Shown in pieces: positions 50,148 through 60,500 of a stretch of DNA of 64,000 nucleotides (position 1 is the first letter of the stretch; each line of letters opens with the position of its first letter). Source of the DNA: a virus; the IMG/VR virus record IMGVR_UViG_3300044716_000122, positions 31,046 through 95,045 of that record. One strand, written 5' to 3'. The position numbers and the translations under genes are program-made. Below the pieces are notes generated by a model. The model saw only the letters and a list, made by a program, of their open reading frames with translations, was not told the DNA's origin and ran no database searches.

Positions 50148-52045
50148 TTTTGTACAATTATTTTTGAATGTAATACTTCTGTCTCAGTTGTTACAGAAAG
50201 GATATAGAGGCCATTAGAAAGACGATCTAGGTTTGCACTATACTTGTACTTACCTGCGGGCATACGTTGTTTTAAAATAGTCTGTATGCGTCTTCCTACC
50301 TCATCAGAGATAGCCATGTCTACGTTAGAGTCTTCTTTAATCTTGAATTGAATCTGAATATCTCCTTCTGTAGGATTAGGAAATACTATAATAGAGTTTA
50401 AATCATTAAGCGAAACAGTTCCTTTGTTAACTCTACGTACTTCAATAATACCCATAGCAGGAGTGATGTTCATATCCTTAGAGTTTTTGTCTCCTACGTA
50501 TTTAGCACCTGTCCATAAAGCTGCACTTGCCCAACTATCTTGAGGCTTCTTAGCAATGAACTGAACATTGAAAGCCTGTTCTCCGTCATTAAGCATGTTC
50601 TCGTTAGTTAAGTCAGCACCTCCCCAAGATACTATACCATTAGAAGGGTTCATATAAGTAGTCCACTTCATCATCTTCTCAGAGTTCTCAATACCTTTAA
50701 ACTCTAAGTAAGCTGTGTCGTACTTAAGATCTAACTGTAATGCACCTAAGTTCTTTCCGTTAGTTAAAACTTTAACAGGAATGTTAACTAGGTTTCCTTC
50801 TTCTACACTTACTTTGGGCATGTTTACCTCAATAGTTTCTGCAGGGAAATCATAACTTACAGTTTCGTCAATAATGTAACGCTTTGCATTAGCAGAGTTA
50901 ACAATCTTAATAGGAGTTAAACGAGCCATCTTAAATCCTGTAGAGTTTGCATCTCCTTTAACAGCTACATAGTAAGTAATAGAATCTCTTCCATCTACAG
51001 AGTAAGTAAAGTTATTTACAGTAGAGTAAGTAGCAGTTAAGTTAGAAGCAGATCCGTTGATTGAATTATATTCAGCAACTGTGAAGAACATTACATCTTT
51101 CTTTGAGTTAGGCCAAGCAGAGAATCTACCTGCCAAACGTCCGTATACAGAGTATACATCAGCAATAGAAATATCACCAGTAGTACCGTTTACATCCATT
51201 GTGTAGTAATCAAATCCTGCGGGAGTGTATTGACCTAAGATAGCTTGGTTAACCTTCTGTGCATCTGCAGTAGAGAATACGTTACCTGGAGTCATTGTAT
51301 CACCTTTAACTGCAATACGTACATCCCAATAAGTAGTATCTAAGAACTTACGGAATACAGTAACCCCGTTAGAGTTAGTTTTCTGTGCAGCAACTTCAGT
51401 CCAGGTAGAAGAACCTTTAGCTCTTTTCTCTAAGCTAACTGTTAAGTTCTTAGCATCTGTACCTGTAACGTTCTTAAACTTAGTAGCAAATCTTAATACC
51501 TTTTGGTTGAAACGTCCACCATAAGAGTAAACTACCAAAGTAGTGTCGTTACCCCAGTTAGTAGCAGCTCTATTAGAGAATGACTTAACACCTGCAACTT
51601 TTAAAGTCTTGATAGAATCTAAACTGTTCCATACAGACTCAGCAGCGTGAGTGAAAGTCAAATCAAATGTAGCTCCGTTAGAATAGTTGTAAGTAGAACT
51701 AGTACCTGTGTAAGCCAAGGTAACTGTTAAGAATCCTTGTGTGTTACTATCTACGTACTGAAGATATTGATCTGTAGTAGAAATCTTAAGAGAAGGAACG
51801 ACTGCAGTAAAAGCTGTTTTGTCGTAGAACACACGGAATTGCATACCTGTGATCTTCTCTGAAGTAGAAGTGTTATAGAAATGTAGAGGAGCAACTGTCT
51901 GACCTACAGTGTTAGTAGCTACTTGATAGCCTGAGTCAATGACTACCCAGTGACCTGTACCTGGAGAGGTAGCAGAACTTTGTGCTGATACATTGCCAAC
52001 CAACAATGTAAGCACCCCGATGAAGACTTTAATTAATTTGTTCAT
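50144..52045 (-). CDS. Exported cohesin/dockerin-like protein with T9SS C-terminal sorting domain
   Basis: This gene encodes 633 residues with a signal peptide (residues 1-21). The order is a cohesin-like beta domain (about 35-172), a beta domain (175-250), a dockerin-like calcium loop region (DVNGTTGDISIAD, 284-296) followed by YGRLAGRFSAW, a second cohesin-like domain (about 405-535), and a C-terminal domain (551-633) with VFPNPTEGDIQIQF, DEVGRRIQ and DRLSNGLYILSVTT...KIIVQK, the signature of type A T9SS sorting domains. The protein would pass the inner membrane by Sec and be displayed or released by the host T9SS. The start overlaps the upstream stop as ATGA. Such a domain is very unusual on a phage. 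Confidence 0.78.
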   Translation of the reverse strand: MNKLIKVFIGVLTLLVGNVSAQSSATSPGTGHWVVIDSGYQVATNTVGQTVAPLHFYNTSTSEKITGMQFRVFYDKTAFTAVVPSLKISTTDQYLQYVDSNTQGFLTVTLAYTGTSSTYNYSNGATFDLTFTHAAESVWNSLDSIKTLKVAGVKSFSNRAATNWGNDTTLVVYSYGGRFNQKVLRFATKFKNVTGTDAKNLTVSLEKRAKGSSTWTEVAAQKTNSNGVTVFRKFLDTTYWDVRIAVKGDTMTPGNVFSTADAQKVNQAILGQYTPAGFDYYTMDVNGTTGDISIADVYSVYGRLAGRFSAWPNSKKDVMFFTVAEYNSINGSASNLTATYSTVNNFTYSVDGRDSITYYVAVKGDANSTGFKMARLTPIKIVNSANAKRYIIDETVSYDFPAETIEVNMPKVSVEEGNLVNIPVKVLTNGKNLGALQLDLKYDTAYLEFKGIENSEKMMKWTTYMNPSNGIVSWGGADLTNENMLNDGEQAFNVQFIAKKPQDSWASAALWTGAKYVGDKNSKDMNITPAMGIIEVRRVNKGTVSLNDLNSIIVFPNPTEGDIQIQFKIKEDSNVDMAISDEVGRRIQTILKQRMPAGKYKYSANLDRLSNGLYILSVTTETEVLHSKIIVQK

Positions 52046-52512
52046 TTTGTTTTTATTTTACTTAGTTTGTGTATTTGTTCTACAGCGTTTGCCTGTAACC
52101 AAGGCTCTGGGGTTGGTAGTTTATTTATAAAACTTAGTTCGTATATGTAACACTTAAGTTCTTCTTCATCTAGACTCTGTACTACTGGATGTAGCAAGTA
52201 GCTTAGGTGAAGACTTTCATGTACAAGAACGCAAGCTAAGTTAGCAATTGAGTTCATCTTTGCATCTCCTACGGCTATGTAAATAGTGTTTCCGTCTTGA
52301 GATATGTTGTTAGAAGAATAGGGACTAATCCAAAAGTCTACTATGTCGCAGACATCTATCAATCTAGTGTATATGTTGACATCTGTTTGAGCAATTAATG
52401 CTAAGGCTGAGTCTACCTTTAAATCCCAACCATCCCCTGCCTTCATCACTTTAATCTGAGAAGAACAGGGGATAGAGAGAATCAGAAAAAGACTTACTAG
52501 AAGTCCTTTCAT
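52042..52512 (-). CDS. Exported HExxH metalloprotease-like protein
   Basis: This gene encodes 156 residues. A signal peptide (MKGLLVSLFLILSIPCSS) is present; the Cys16 context (LSIPC) is an imperfect lipobox. HESLH (98-102) is a zincin motif within an LVHESLHLSYLLHP helix, preceded by IYIAVGDAKMNSIANL. It lies between the endolysin candidate and the T9SS protein with tight overlaps. It may cut envelope proteins during lysis or process the secreted proteins; neither is shown. Confidence 0.65.
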   Translation of the reverse strand: MKGLLVSLFLILSIPCSSQIKVMKAGDGWDLKVDSALALIAQTDVNIYTRLIDVCDIVDFWISPYSSNNISQDGNTIYIAVGDAKMNSIANLACVLVHESLHLSYLLHPVVQSLDEEELKCYIYELSFINKLPTPEPWLQANAVEQIHKLSKIKTK

Positions 52513-53100
52513 TTATTTAATATCTTTAGACTCGATAAGAGTGTACGTAAAAGAATTACCACCCAATGTTGCAGCCTTCTTACAGATAGCCAAGAATGCA
52601 TCAAAGTCGGCAGACTTCTTAAACACTTGGCAACCTTCTGACCAGTTCTCAACGTAGGTAGAGTCTGCACCAGCTTTATGAATGTTAATACCGAAGATCC
52701 CTTCTTGTATCTTGGACTCATCATAGTTCATGTCTTTGTTAGCATCACGGTAAACTTTAACGTTAGCCTTTTGCTTAAGGGCTTCGTATTTACCTTGGTG
52801 TAATGCAATGTGGTGTGAACCTGAGTATTGACCAGGTACTAAACGTGCAACACCTGCAGCGTTATGGAATTCTTTAACTCCCTTAGTTCCTGGATCTGTA
52901 GTAGCAGGCCAGATTTTAAATTTCCACTCTCCACCTTCTTTGTAAGAAAGAGTCAAGTGATCGTCAAATACGTTAGTTACTTTAGTACCAGTAGCAGAGT
53001 TTCTAACACCAATGATATTGATATTAAAGTCTCCGTTTTCAAAGTACTTGTAACCTTTAGCTTTCATAGCCGCTTCGATTTGTTCTCTTGTGTAGCTCAT
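52513..53100 (-). CDS. Endolysin candidate, YkuD-like (L,D-transpeptidase-type) fold
   Basis: This gene encodes 195 residues without signal peptide. The C-terminal half has INIHKAG (His141) and WSEGCQVF (Ser154, Cys157), matching the HxxG...SxGC catalytic pattern of YkuD-type L,D-transpeptidases/peptidases. The N-terminal half is beta-rich (VFDDHLTLSYKEGGEWKFKIWPATTDPG, key strands only). It lies directly after the holin-like gene, which supports a role in peptidoglycan cleavage. Whether it transfers or hydrolyses cannot be told. Confidence 0.7.
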   Translation of the reverse strand: MSYTREQIEAAMKAKGYKYFENGDFNINIIGVRNSATGTKVTNVFDDHLTLSYKEGGEWKFKIWPATTDPGTKGVKEFHNAAGVARLVPGQYSGSHHIALHQGKYEALKQKANVKVYRDANKDMNYDESKIQEGIFGINIHKAGADSTYVENWSEGCQVFKKSADFDAFLAICKKAATLGGNSFTYTLIESKDIK

Positions 53101-53128
53101 AGTTTATAGTTTATAGTTTATAATTTAT
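53101..53128. repeat. Four tandem copies of AGTTTAT
   Basis: Three perfect 7-base copies and one copy with a single change lie in the short gap before the endolysin start. It could tune translation spacing. No other copy of the array was seen. Confidence 0.7.
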
Positions 53129-53134
53129 AGTAAA

Positions 53135-53383
53135 TTAGTCTTCGCTAGGTGCTTCTGGCTTCTTCATGATTTTCTCAACAGAAGTCAAACCTAAACAACC
53201 AAAAGCCAACAAAGCAACTGCATCCACCAAAGGAACAGAAGGAGCAAAGTGAGCTTCAGTAAAAGAGTTAGCGTACAATGTAGCGCATAGTGTAATTGTG
53301 CATGCTAATCCGCACAATCGTTTCATGGAGACAGAACCCTTCTCATCTTTGAAGAGTCCGCCAATAAAGTTTAATAGTTTCAT
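53135..53383 (-). CDS. Holin-like protein
   Basis: This gene encodes 82 residues. A short amphipathic start (MKLLNFIGGLFKDEKGS) is followed by two membrane segments (MKRLCGLACTITLCATLYANS and VDAVALLAFGCLGLTSVEKIM) and a charged end. This is a class of small holin typical of Bacteroidota phages, and it lies directly before the endolysin candidate. It is the first gene after the promoter at 53557-53586. Confidence 0.7.
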   Translation of the reverse strand: MKLLNFIGGLFKDEKGSVSMKRLCGLACTITLCATLYANSFTEAHFAPSVPLVDAVALLAFGCLGLTSVEKIMKKPEAPSED

Positions 53384-53416
53384 ATGTTACCTTTTTTATT
53401 CTTTAAGAATTTAATA

Positions 53417-53581
53417 ATGTCTTCTATAACCCACTTAGAAAGTAGAGCAGTGAGAAAAACAGTTAAACTCACCAGCACAGTGGTATCTGAAAGGATGTTC
53501 AAAGCAACTTCGGACTTTCATAAACGGTACTTAGGTGAGAAAAGGTTGGTTATGGGCAAAGATAAACCTTTAAAAAAATAA
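53417..53581 (+). CDS. 54-residue basic plus-strand ORF (uncertain)
   Basis: An ATG at 53417 opens MSSITHLESRAVRKTVKLTS and ends KDKPLKK; the composition is basic and protein-like. It is followed by a hairpin at 53608-53631 that could terminate either strand. Against it, no Shine-Dalgarno is seen, and a good minus-strand promoter (53557-53586) lies across its 3' end, making it antisense to a leader of the lysis operon. Either a small convergent gene or chance. Confidence 0.35.
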   Translation: MSSITHLESRAVRKTVKLTSTVVSERMFKATSDFHKRYLGEKRLVMGKDKPLKK

Positions 53582-53586
53582 GTCAA
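53557..53586 (-). promoter_or_regulatory. Bacteroidota-type promoter before the lysis/envelope operon
   Basis: On the minus strand TTG (53584-53586) precedes TATCTTTG (53557-53564) by 19 bases, directly after a strong terminator. The leader to the first start (53383) is about 165 bases. Confidence 0.65.
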
Positions 53587-53602
53587 CTACTTGTAGATTA
53601 AA

Positions 53603-53631
53603 CAAAAAACCCCCAGATTTCTCTGAGGGTT
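53603..53631 (-). terminator. Strong rho-independent terminator with GAAA loop
   Basis: A 10-base-pair stem AACCCTCAGA/TCTGGGGGTT (one G-U pair) with GAAA loop is followed by TTTTG on the minus strand. It lies 29 bases past the stop at 53660. On the plus strand TTTCTTT follows, so it may act both ways. Confidence 0.85.
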
Positions 53632-53659
53632 TCTTTAAACTAATAGTTTAATAAATTAC

Positions 53660-53959
53660 TTAAATTACTTCTGCCTGAGTAAAGGGAACTACAGGAGTTT
53701 CTTCAGCAGGTACTTCAGCAGGGATGTGCTCAAATGAATCCAAGTTGATTTGACCTTTACCATAGTTAGCTTCAATAGATTGGAAGAACTCATTCTGTTC
53801 TTTTACTACTTCTGCCATTGCTTCTTTTACTTTCTCTTTTACAGAAAGCAAGTCATTCATCTGGAGTTCAATCTTACCCAAATCCATAATTACGTTTTGA
53901 GTCTTCTGCTGGAAGCCTTTGATTGCTTCAATTTCTTGTTCGTTTAATTTAGTTGCCAT
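53660..53959 (-). CDS. Coiled-coil protein of unknown function
   Basis: This gene encodes 99 residues, mostly one long coiled coil (EQEIEAIKGFQQKTQNVIMDLGKIELQMNDLLSVKEK region), with an acidic, Pro-rich C-terminus (HIPAEVPAEETPVVPF). It has its own promoter (53985-54016) and terminator (53603-53631), so it is a single-gene unit. Similar small helical proteins occur near fibre and lysis genes in Bacteroidota phages. The function is unknown. Confidence 0.65.
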   Translation of the reverse strand: MATKLNEQEIEAIKGFQQKTQNVIMDLGKIELQMNDLLSVKEKVKEAMAEVVKEQNEFFQSIEANYGKGQINLDSFEHIPAEVPAEETPVVPFTQAEVI

Positions 53960-53984
53960 GATTTATATGTTTAGTTGGTTTATG

Positions 53985-54016
53985 CAAATATAATGCTTTT
54001 TTATAAATCCTGCCAA
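53985..54016 (-). promoter_or_regulatory. Bacteroidota-type promoter before the coiled-coil gene
   Basis: On the minus strand TTTGG (TTG at 54014-54016) precedes TATATTTG (53985-53992) by 21 bases, starting immediately after the stop of the 168-residue gene. Confidence 0.7.
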
Positions 54017-54017
54017 A

Positions 54018-54524
54018 TTAGCAGTCTTCTACCTTAGCAGCAGTGAATAAGCTGACAAGTTTTGCTTTCAAGTGGCTGTAGCCAAATGCAAAAATGTCAA
54101 CACCTTCAGCTGAAGATAAATCAGGAACTGTGTTAGTTACTGTGTATTCCTCGGTAACTTCTTCAGTAGTGTACTCTTTTACAGTGTACTCTTCTGATAC
54201 CTCTTCACCTTCTGCGTTAGTGATAGTACGAGTCTTAACTACGTCCTTCTCTACTGGTTGCATCATAGTGCGAGTCTTTACCTCTTCTACTTGCTTAGTC
54301 AAAGGAACAGATAAGTACTCACCAATTGCTTGGTTACGTGCTTGATCTCCACCCATAGGGCCCATAGAAGCGTTACTAGGAGTAGCATCAGCTTCACTTA
54401 AGTAAAGTTGGATGCGGAAGTTAGCGTTACCAGATTTAGAAATTTGGTAGTCAGCAATACGGACATAGGCTTCAGAAGTTATCCCCTTATCCGTCCCGAT
54501 GTTTTTTGTGATTTTAAGTGCCAT
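54018..54524 (-). CDS. Fibre-region protein with Glu/Thr/Val repeat arm
   Basis: This gene encodes 168 residues. The ends are folded (ITSEAYVRIADYQISKSGNANFRIQLYLS; GVDIFAFGYSHLKAKLVSLFTAAKVEDC as key segments). The middle (about 85-135) is a repetitive beta arm (TRTITNAEGEEVSEEYTV, KEYTTEEVTEEYTVTN). It is the first gene after the long fibre gene and has its own promoter. It may be a fibre-associated or tail-tip protein; no family was recognised with confidence. Confidence 0.6.
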   Translation of the reverse strand: MALKITKNIGTDKGITSEAYVRIADYQISKSGNANFRIQLYLSEADATPSNASMGPMGGDQARNQAIGEYLSVPLTKQVEEVKTRTMMQPVEKDVVKTRTITNAEGEEVSEEYTVKEYTTEEVTEEYTVTNTVPDLSSAEGVDIFAFGYSHLKAKLVSLFTAAKVEDC

Positions 54525-54560
54525 TGTTTTATAATTATAATTTTAGATTTGTATACATAA

Positions 54561-54591
54561 CAAATATACTCAATAAAGTTTATTTTGTCAA
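54561..54591 (-). promoter_or_regulatory. Bacteroidota-type promoter before the 168-residue gene
   Basis: On the minus strand TTG (54589-54591) precedes TATATTTG (54561-54568) by 20 bases, beginning two bases after the stop of the 2436-residue fibre gene. Confidence 0.75.
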
Positions 54592-54592
54592 G

Positions 54593-57500
54593 TTACTTGT
54601 TTTTTAATAGTTCTATCTCAGCCCTTAAAGCCTCGATCATTGTTTGTTGTTCTTTCATTGCTTCTACCAATAGAGGGATAACTTTAGTGTAAGCCAAGTT
54701 CTTGTATCCATCTTCTTGAGTAGTAACCGCTTCTGGAAGTACTGCCTCAACATCTTGAGCAATAAGACCTACATCATGTGTGCCTACGTGCTCACCTGAG
54801 TTCCAATCAAACTCTACACCACGTAGAGATTTAATCTTTTCTACAGGAGTAGTAATAGGAGTGAGGTTATCCTTAAGTCTAGAATCTGAAGGCTGAACAA
54901 CTGTGTAGTCAAAAATTACTTGGTTTAAGCCTCTTGGAACGTAGAACATTCTTGAGTCTGTACTGTTCTCTGCAATACGTCTGAATTCAATGTCTTGACC
55001 TCCTGCATCTCCAGTAAGAAGTATCTTAAATGTTTTCCAACTAGAATCTGCTTGACCTCTCAATAAGAAGTAAGTCAAAGGATCTTGGTTATACCCTACG
55101 TTAGAGTGAACTTGTAAACCTGTTCCATTACTTCCAGCAACAGTACAAGTATTACCTACTTGGTTTACTACAGTTTTCCAAGCACTCCAGCTACCATTAT
55201 ATCCAGATCTATAAGCCAAAGCTCTGTATGCACCTCCAGTATTAGCAACATCTTCAGGGAAGTACATTTGCATCAAAGGACCTCCAGTTTCACCATAAGA
55301 TAAAACAGTACCATAACCATAAGAATCACTAGGTCTATTAGCTCCAGTGTGACCTAATGCATTAGATACAATTAACTTAGCAGTAATAAAATAGCTATTC
55401 CAATCTTGACCATAGATATCTCCAAACTTAGTAAGCTGTTGTGATATTGTAGCGTAACTTACAGATTGGCTAGCGATGTTTCCTGTATTAATTGCTCCAG
55501 ATACAGTTTGATAAGTACCACTAGATTCATAGGCCATAGACCCTAATCCTAATTGAGACTTAACGTGAGCAACACTAGACTTCCTTAACCATCCATCTCC
55601 ATTACTTGTATAGAATGAGTTGATAGTTGGGTTCTCTGTTTCAGATACGTTTGAGTTAATGTAATGAGCATAGATGTAGTTGTTAGCATCTCTAATAACC
55701 ACTGTGTTTGCACCTACACTACCAGAAGGAGCATATCCACCTACAGTGGCAGCGCTACCCGTAGTATTCTGATTCCAAGTAGGAACTGTTCCAGTTAATC
55801 CTGAATAAGCCACGTTGGTGGCTGTTGCTGCATTACCTGATACCGAAATACTCCATGTACCACTTGCCCCAGTACCCGTTAGTGTAGGAGAATAACTTGT
55901 GTAATTAACTGAAGTTAAAATATCACAAAAAGCTCCCCAAGTACTATCAATACCTTTTCTTAATCTTAAGCCAGGATTTCCAGAACCATTAACACCTGTT
56001 TGATTAACAAATGCTAACTGATAAGAAGAATCTCCTGTAGAGGAAGTTGTGCCATCCCAAGGATTAAATTGTAATAAACCTGCATAGTTACCTACAGCAC
56101 CTACACTTCCTGCTCCTACAAATGAAAATCTAAATGATCTAGCTGATGTTGTAGGATAGTGATTTGCACTACCTGGATTTCTGTCGTCATCATTATAAGA
56201 GTACCAACCTCCTGTATTAGCTAAGCCAGCAAAAGTAGGAGAGTTACCTGTACCTACACTCTGGTTAATGGTGTATGCTGTAATGTTACTAGCTGTTCCT
56301 GAGATACTAGCACTTGATGTAATATAACCACTTGGGTTTGTAGCATTGTACGGAGTAAAGCCTAATGCTGTGGTTACGTTACCTGAGTTAATTCCTGTAA
56401 TATAACCAGAGTTATTCGTAAACTGAGAAATGTTCATGCTAGTTAAAACACCTGCTTCATCAGCATATCCAGCAGCTGCTTTTGTCCAACTTCCCCAACT
56501 ACCACCTTCTTGTGTTCTATAATAAGTATACTTACGAGCATGATCTCTTGCTACAGCAGTCATTAATCCATAAGTACCATATGCATAATCATTGCCTAGA
56601 CCTTGTGTCTGTACATAGTATTGAGAACCTGATTGTGGAGTATCGTTAGCAGTAGAGCCTTGCATAAACCAAACACCAAAGTTTGGAATTGCTCCAAATG
56701 TTTGATACGTGCTATGTCCTTGTCCACTGTTATTCCAAAGTTGTATTTTGCTCAAGCCATTAAGCTGAGCTGAATTAGTTACTGATTGGCTTCCAATGTT
56801 AGCAGTTGTAATTGCATCTGTAATTCCATAACCACTAATTGTAGTTGGCTTAGATGAAACGTTTGCAAATGAAATACCTGTAATATACCCACTAGGATTT
56901 GTACTATTGTATGGGGTAAATCCAAGAGAAGCCTGCTTACTATCAAGAGCTGTTTGTAATCCTGTTACATCTGATATAGCGTGAGTATGTGCAGTAATAG
57001 AAGTTAAAAATCCTCCATAGTTACCTAGATCGTTTGTAAATTGAGACAAGGCAGTAGGACGAGAACTTACGTTAGTCCATGCTACTGATCCAGCAGATCC
57101 AGTAACACTAATGCTCCAAGTTCCTGAAGCACCTGTTCCTGCAAGAGACGGAGAGTAAGCTGTATAGTTTGCATCGTTAAGTAGTACTCTCCAAGGGTTA
57201 AATGAACCAGCATCGCCATTTCTTGTTCTAAAGGCAATACCTGTTCCACTACCACTATAGGCAGCGTTAAGTTGTAATGAGTATCCTGGTTCACTAAATC
57301 TAGCAATAGGTCCTGTATATGGAGCATTTACTGAATATGTAAATCCTGTAGAGTTAGCGTCCATTGTATTAGCATCAAGAGTAAATCCTTGATAATACAT
57401 TACATAAGACGGTTTACTTGATACATTACCCCATGCTACTGCATTTGCTGTACCTGCTGTTGTTGCGTAAGACACGGATTGACTTCCAATATTAGAAGTA

Positions 57501-60500
57501 GTAATTAATCCTAAATTAGAAATAAAAGTAGCAGGTGTTTGAAATCTTACATAGTCATCATCCGAACAATATATCTTGGTTATAGCAGAAGAGAATACTC
57601 CAGAAGGAGTATTAATCCATCCTGCTTGAATATATCCATTTGCATCAGTTCTAACAATTTTATTTGCTTCGTTATTTCTACTACTATGAACAGCTAATCC
57701 TCCTGCTGTGGATGCATTACTTACTGACTGAGACCCAATGTTACCTGTATTAATTGCAGATGCAATTGGTTGAGCCCAAGAAGAATAGTTAGATGAGTCT
57801 AGTACAGTTGCTTGAGCTCCAGCGCCATATGCATTTTTGTGACAATATAATGTACCACTTTCCCAATAGAACTGCCATCCATAGGCGTTGTTGTGAAATC
57901 CAGTTGTGTTAGAGGTTGGATTTACCATCAATGATACGTTTCCATTTGATGCATTAAACTCAATTCCGTTCCATCCATTTCTAGTGCCAGTAACTAGCCA
58001 GGGACCATAACTTCCATCATTAGGTCTTAAATGAGCACCATTTGTTGGAGAGTATAATCCATAAATACCATTAAGTTGAATCCAACTTTCAGGAATTAAA
58101 TAACCACTTCCATTTCTAGTAGGAATAGTATTAGCACTAGCTCCTACAGATACACTATATCCTCCTACAGTAGAGGAGTTACCTCCATTAGCTGGAGCAG
58201 AACCTGCTGTAGTGGCATAAGTAGCAGTAGCAGCATTACCGCTAATATTTGTCTGGTCACCTGTATTTGTACCACTTAAATTTGATGCAGACAATGTTCC
58301 TGCAAAATATCCATTACCTGTGCTAAGACCAATATATGCTCGTAATCCATTTGCTCCACCTCCAATAAAACCAATTGAATTACCTTCCATACCACCAACA
58401 GCAGAATCAATTTGCCTATGGTAAATACCCCAGTTTGAACCAGTGTCTGCACTATCTAGATAAATCCAAGAGTCTCTATCGTTTGGTTGACTGTATAAAA
58501 ATACGTTTGAAGAAGGGTTAACTGTTGTAAAACTATTAAGAATTAAACTGTTATTACCTCTATATCTTTCTGCAGTAATAGAAGAACTTGTAGTAGATCC
58601 TCTTCCAGTAACAGTAGCCAATGTATCTGTTTCTGTATATCCTGTAATATAACCAGAGTTATTTGTGAATTGAGAGATGTTCATTGAAGTTAACGCACCC
58701 GATGTAGTAGCATAACTTACAGATTGTGAACCTATATTACTTGTAGTAATTGCAGTTGAAGCAGCTTGATAGCCAGCACTTGCATGATTTCCCCACCCAT
58801 AAGCTGTATTCCATTGTGTGGAATCTCCATAACCAGAAGAGTAAATTACAGCTGCTATAAAGTTTTCATACGATCCCCCTGGGTTATTTCTAATAGCCAT
58901 TCTACCACTAGATTCCATCATGATACTAGAAGCAACAACACCCCCCCAATGGAATGCTAACTGAGGTGCATATATTTCGTTTGTATTTCCACTTCCTCCA
59001 CTATTCTCTCTTACTTGATAATTCGTTGTATAAGATGTTCCTGTTGAAGTACTTTGGATAGTACCAAGCCCAGAAAGATTTGTAGCATTACCAGCACTTC
59101 CTGAACTGCCAGTTACATTAATACTCCAAGTACCACTGTTATAAACATAATCGGTATTATTTGAGTGTTTTAATCTTCCACCATATATGTAAACAGTTCC
59201 ACCACCATTGCCAAAGTACATATCCCCACTTGAGTAATGATTAAAATACATTTGATAAACATTACCTGCTCCACCTCTAGTGTCTATATGTAGATTACCG
59301 TTAGAAGTTCTTATACGAGCATATGTTGTATCTGTTGACCAACCACCAAGATGTAAAGCCGCAGCAGCATTATATGAGCTAGCTCCATAAACTATTAATG
59401 CAGCAGCATCCCCATTTACAATTGTATTTGTAACATTTGTATAAACTCCATTAGTCACACTACCCGCACTACCACTAATACTTCCTGATGATGTAATATA
59501 TCCACTAGGATTACTAGAGTTATAAGGAGTATATCCTAAAGCACCTGTTACTTGTCCTGATGTTATTCCTGTTAAGTATCCTGCACTAGCGTGGTTACCC
59601 CAACCAAATGCGGTATTCCAGTTAGAGGATGTTCCATAAGAAGTTGTAGTAATAAGTCCTGAAGTCCAGATACCTGAACCAATAGCTGTTTGGGTAACAC
59701 CATTATCCATGAATAAAGCCTGATGCCCTAAGCCAGATTTAGATTGTCCTCCTACATTTGTATGTGTCCATGCAATACCATAAAGATTTCCAGTAGTTGT
59801 ACCATTAGCAGCCAACTTATAAGAGTCCCCCATTGCAAATACACCTTGGTATCTCTCAGCAGAATAAAGACCTACAAGACCATTACCATAGTTTCCATCT
59901 GTGTAAACATTACTATAAGAACGTAGTGTGTCAGCATTAACAGTAACTAATCTAGAAGTACTATTAGGATCTAAATAATAATTTGTATCCTGTGAATCAT
60001 AAAAAATTGGCGCTCTCATTTGAGAGGCTGCATCTACACGATATAAATTACTAGTACTATTAGGATCTAAATAGTAACTAGTATTATTTGAATCATAAAA
60101 AATAGTACCATAAAAAGCACCACTCTTTTCTATTTTAGTATTTCCAATTGTTTTGTCATAAATAGGATAATCAGTATCTACTCCAACAAATAAATTTGCA
60201 AGAAAAATTGTATCACCACTAGCATTGTAATCGGTTAAGAATCCTAATTTAGCAGAAGCTGTACCTGGAGGAAACTTACCTCCAGCATTTGTACCACTAT
60301 AATCTACACCGTCCATTATACCTACATAGTTTGTCCATGTAGTTGGTACAATAGTGTATCCCAAAGCAATGTACTTATATGTACCACCTGCACTACCATT
60401 ACTTAACTTAGTACCAGAAGCAATAGAAGGACCATTCCAAGGACTAATCAGAGTAATAGTATTAGTGGCGTAGTTAACAGCTCCAGGATCCCATCTTCCT

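Noticed and set aside
52509-52724. 71-codon minus-strand frame overlapping the endolysin candidate
   Set aside because: Out-of-frame shadow; the endolysin frame contains catalytic-type His and Cys motifs.
57082-57327. 81-codon minus-strand frame in the long fibre
   Set aside because: Out-of-frame shadow of the repetitive fibre sequence, Leu/Gln-rich and without start signals.
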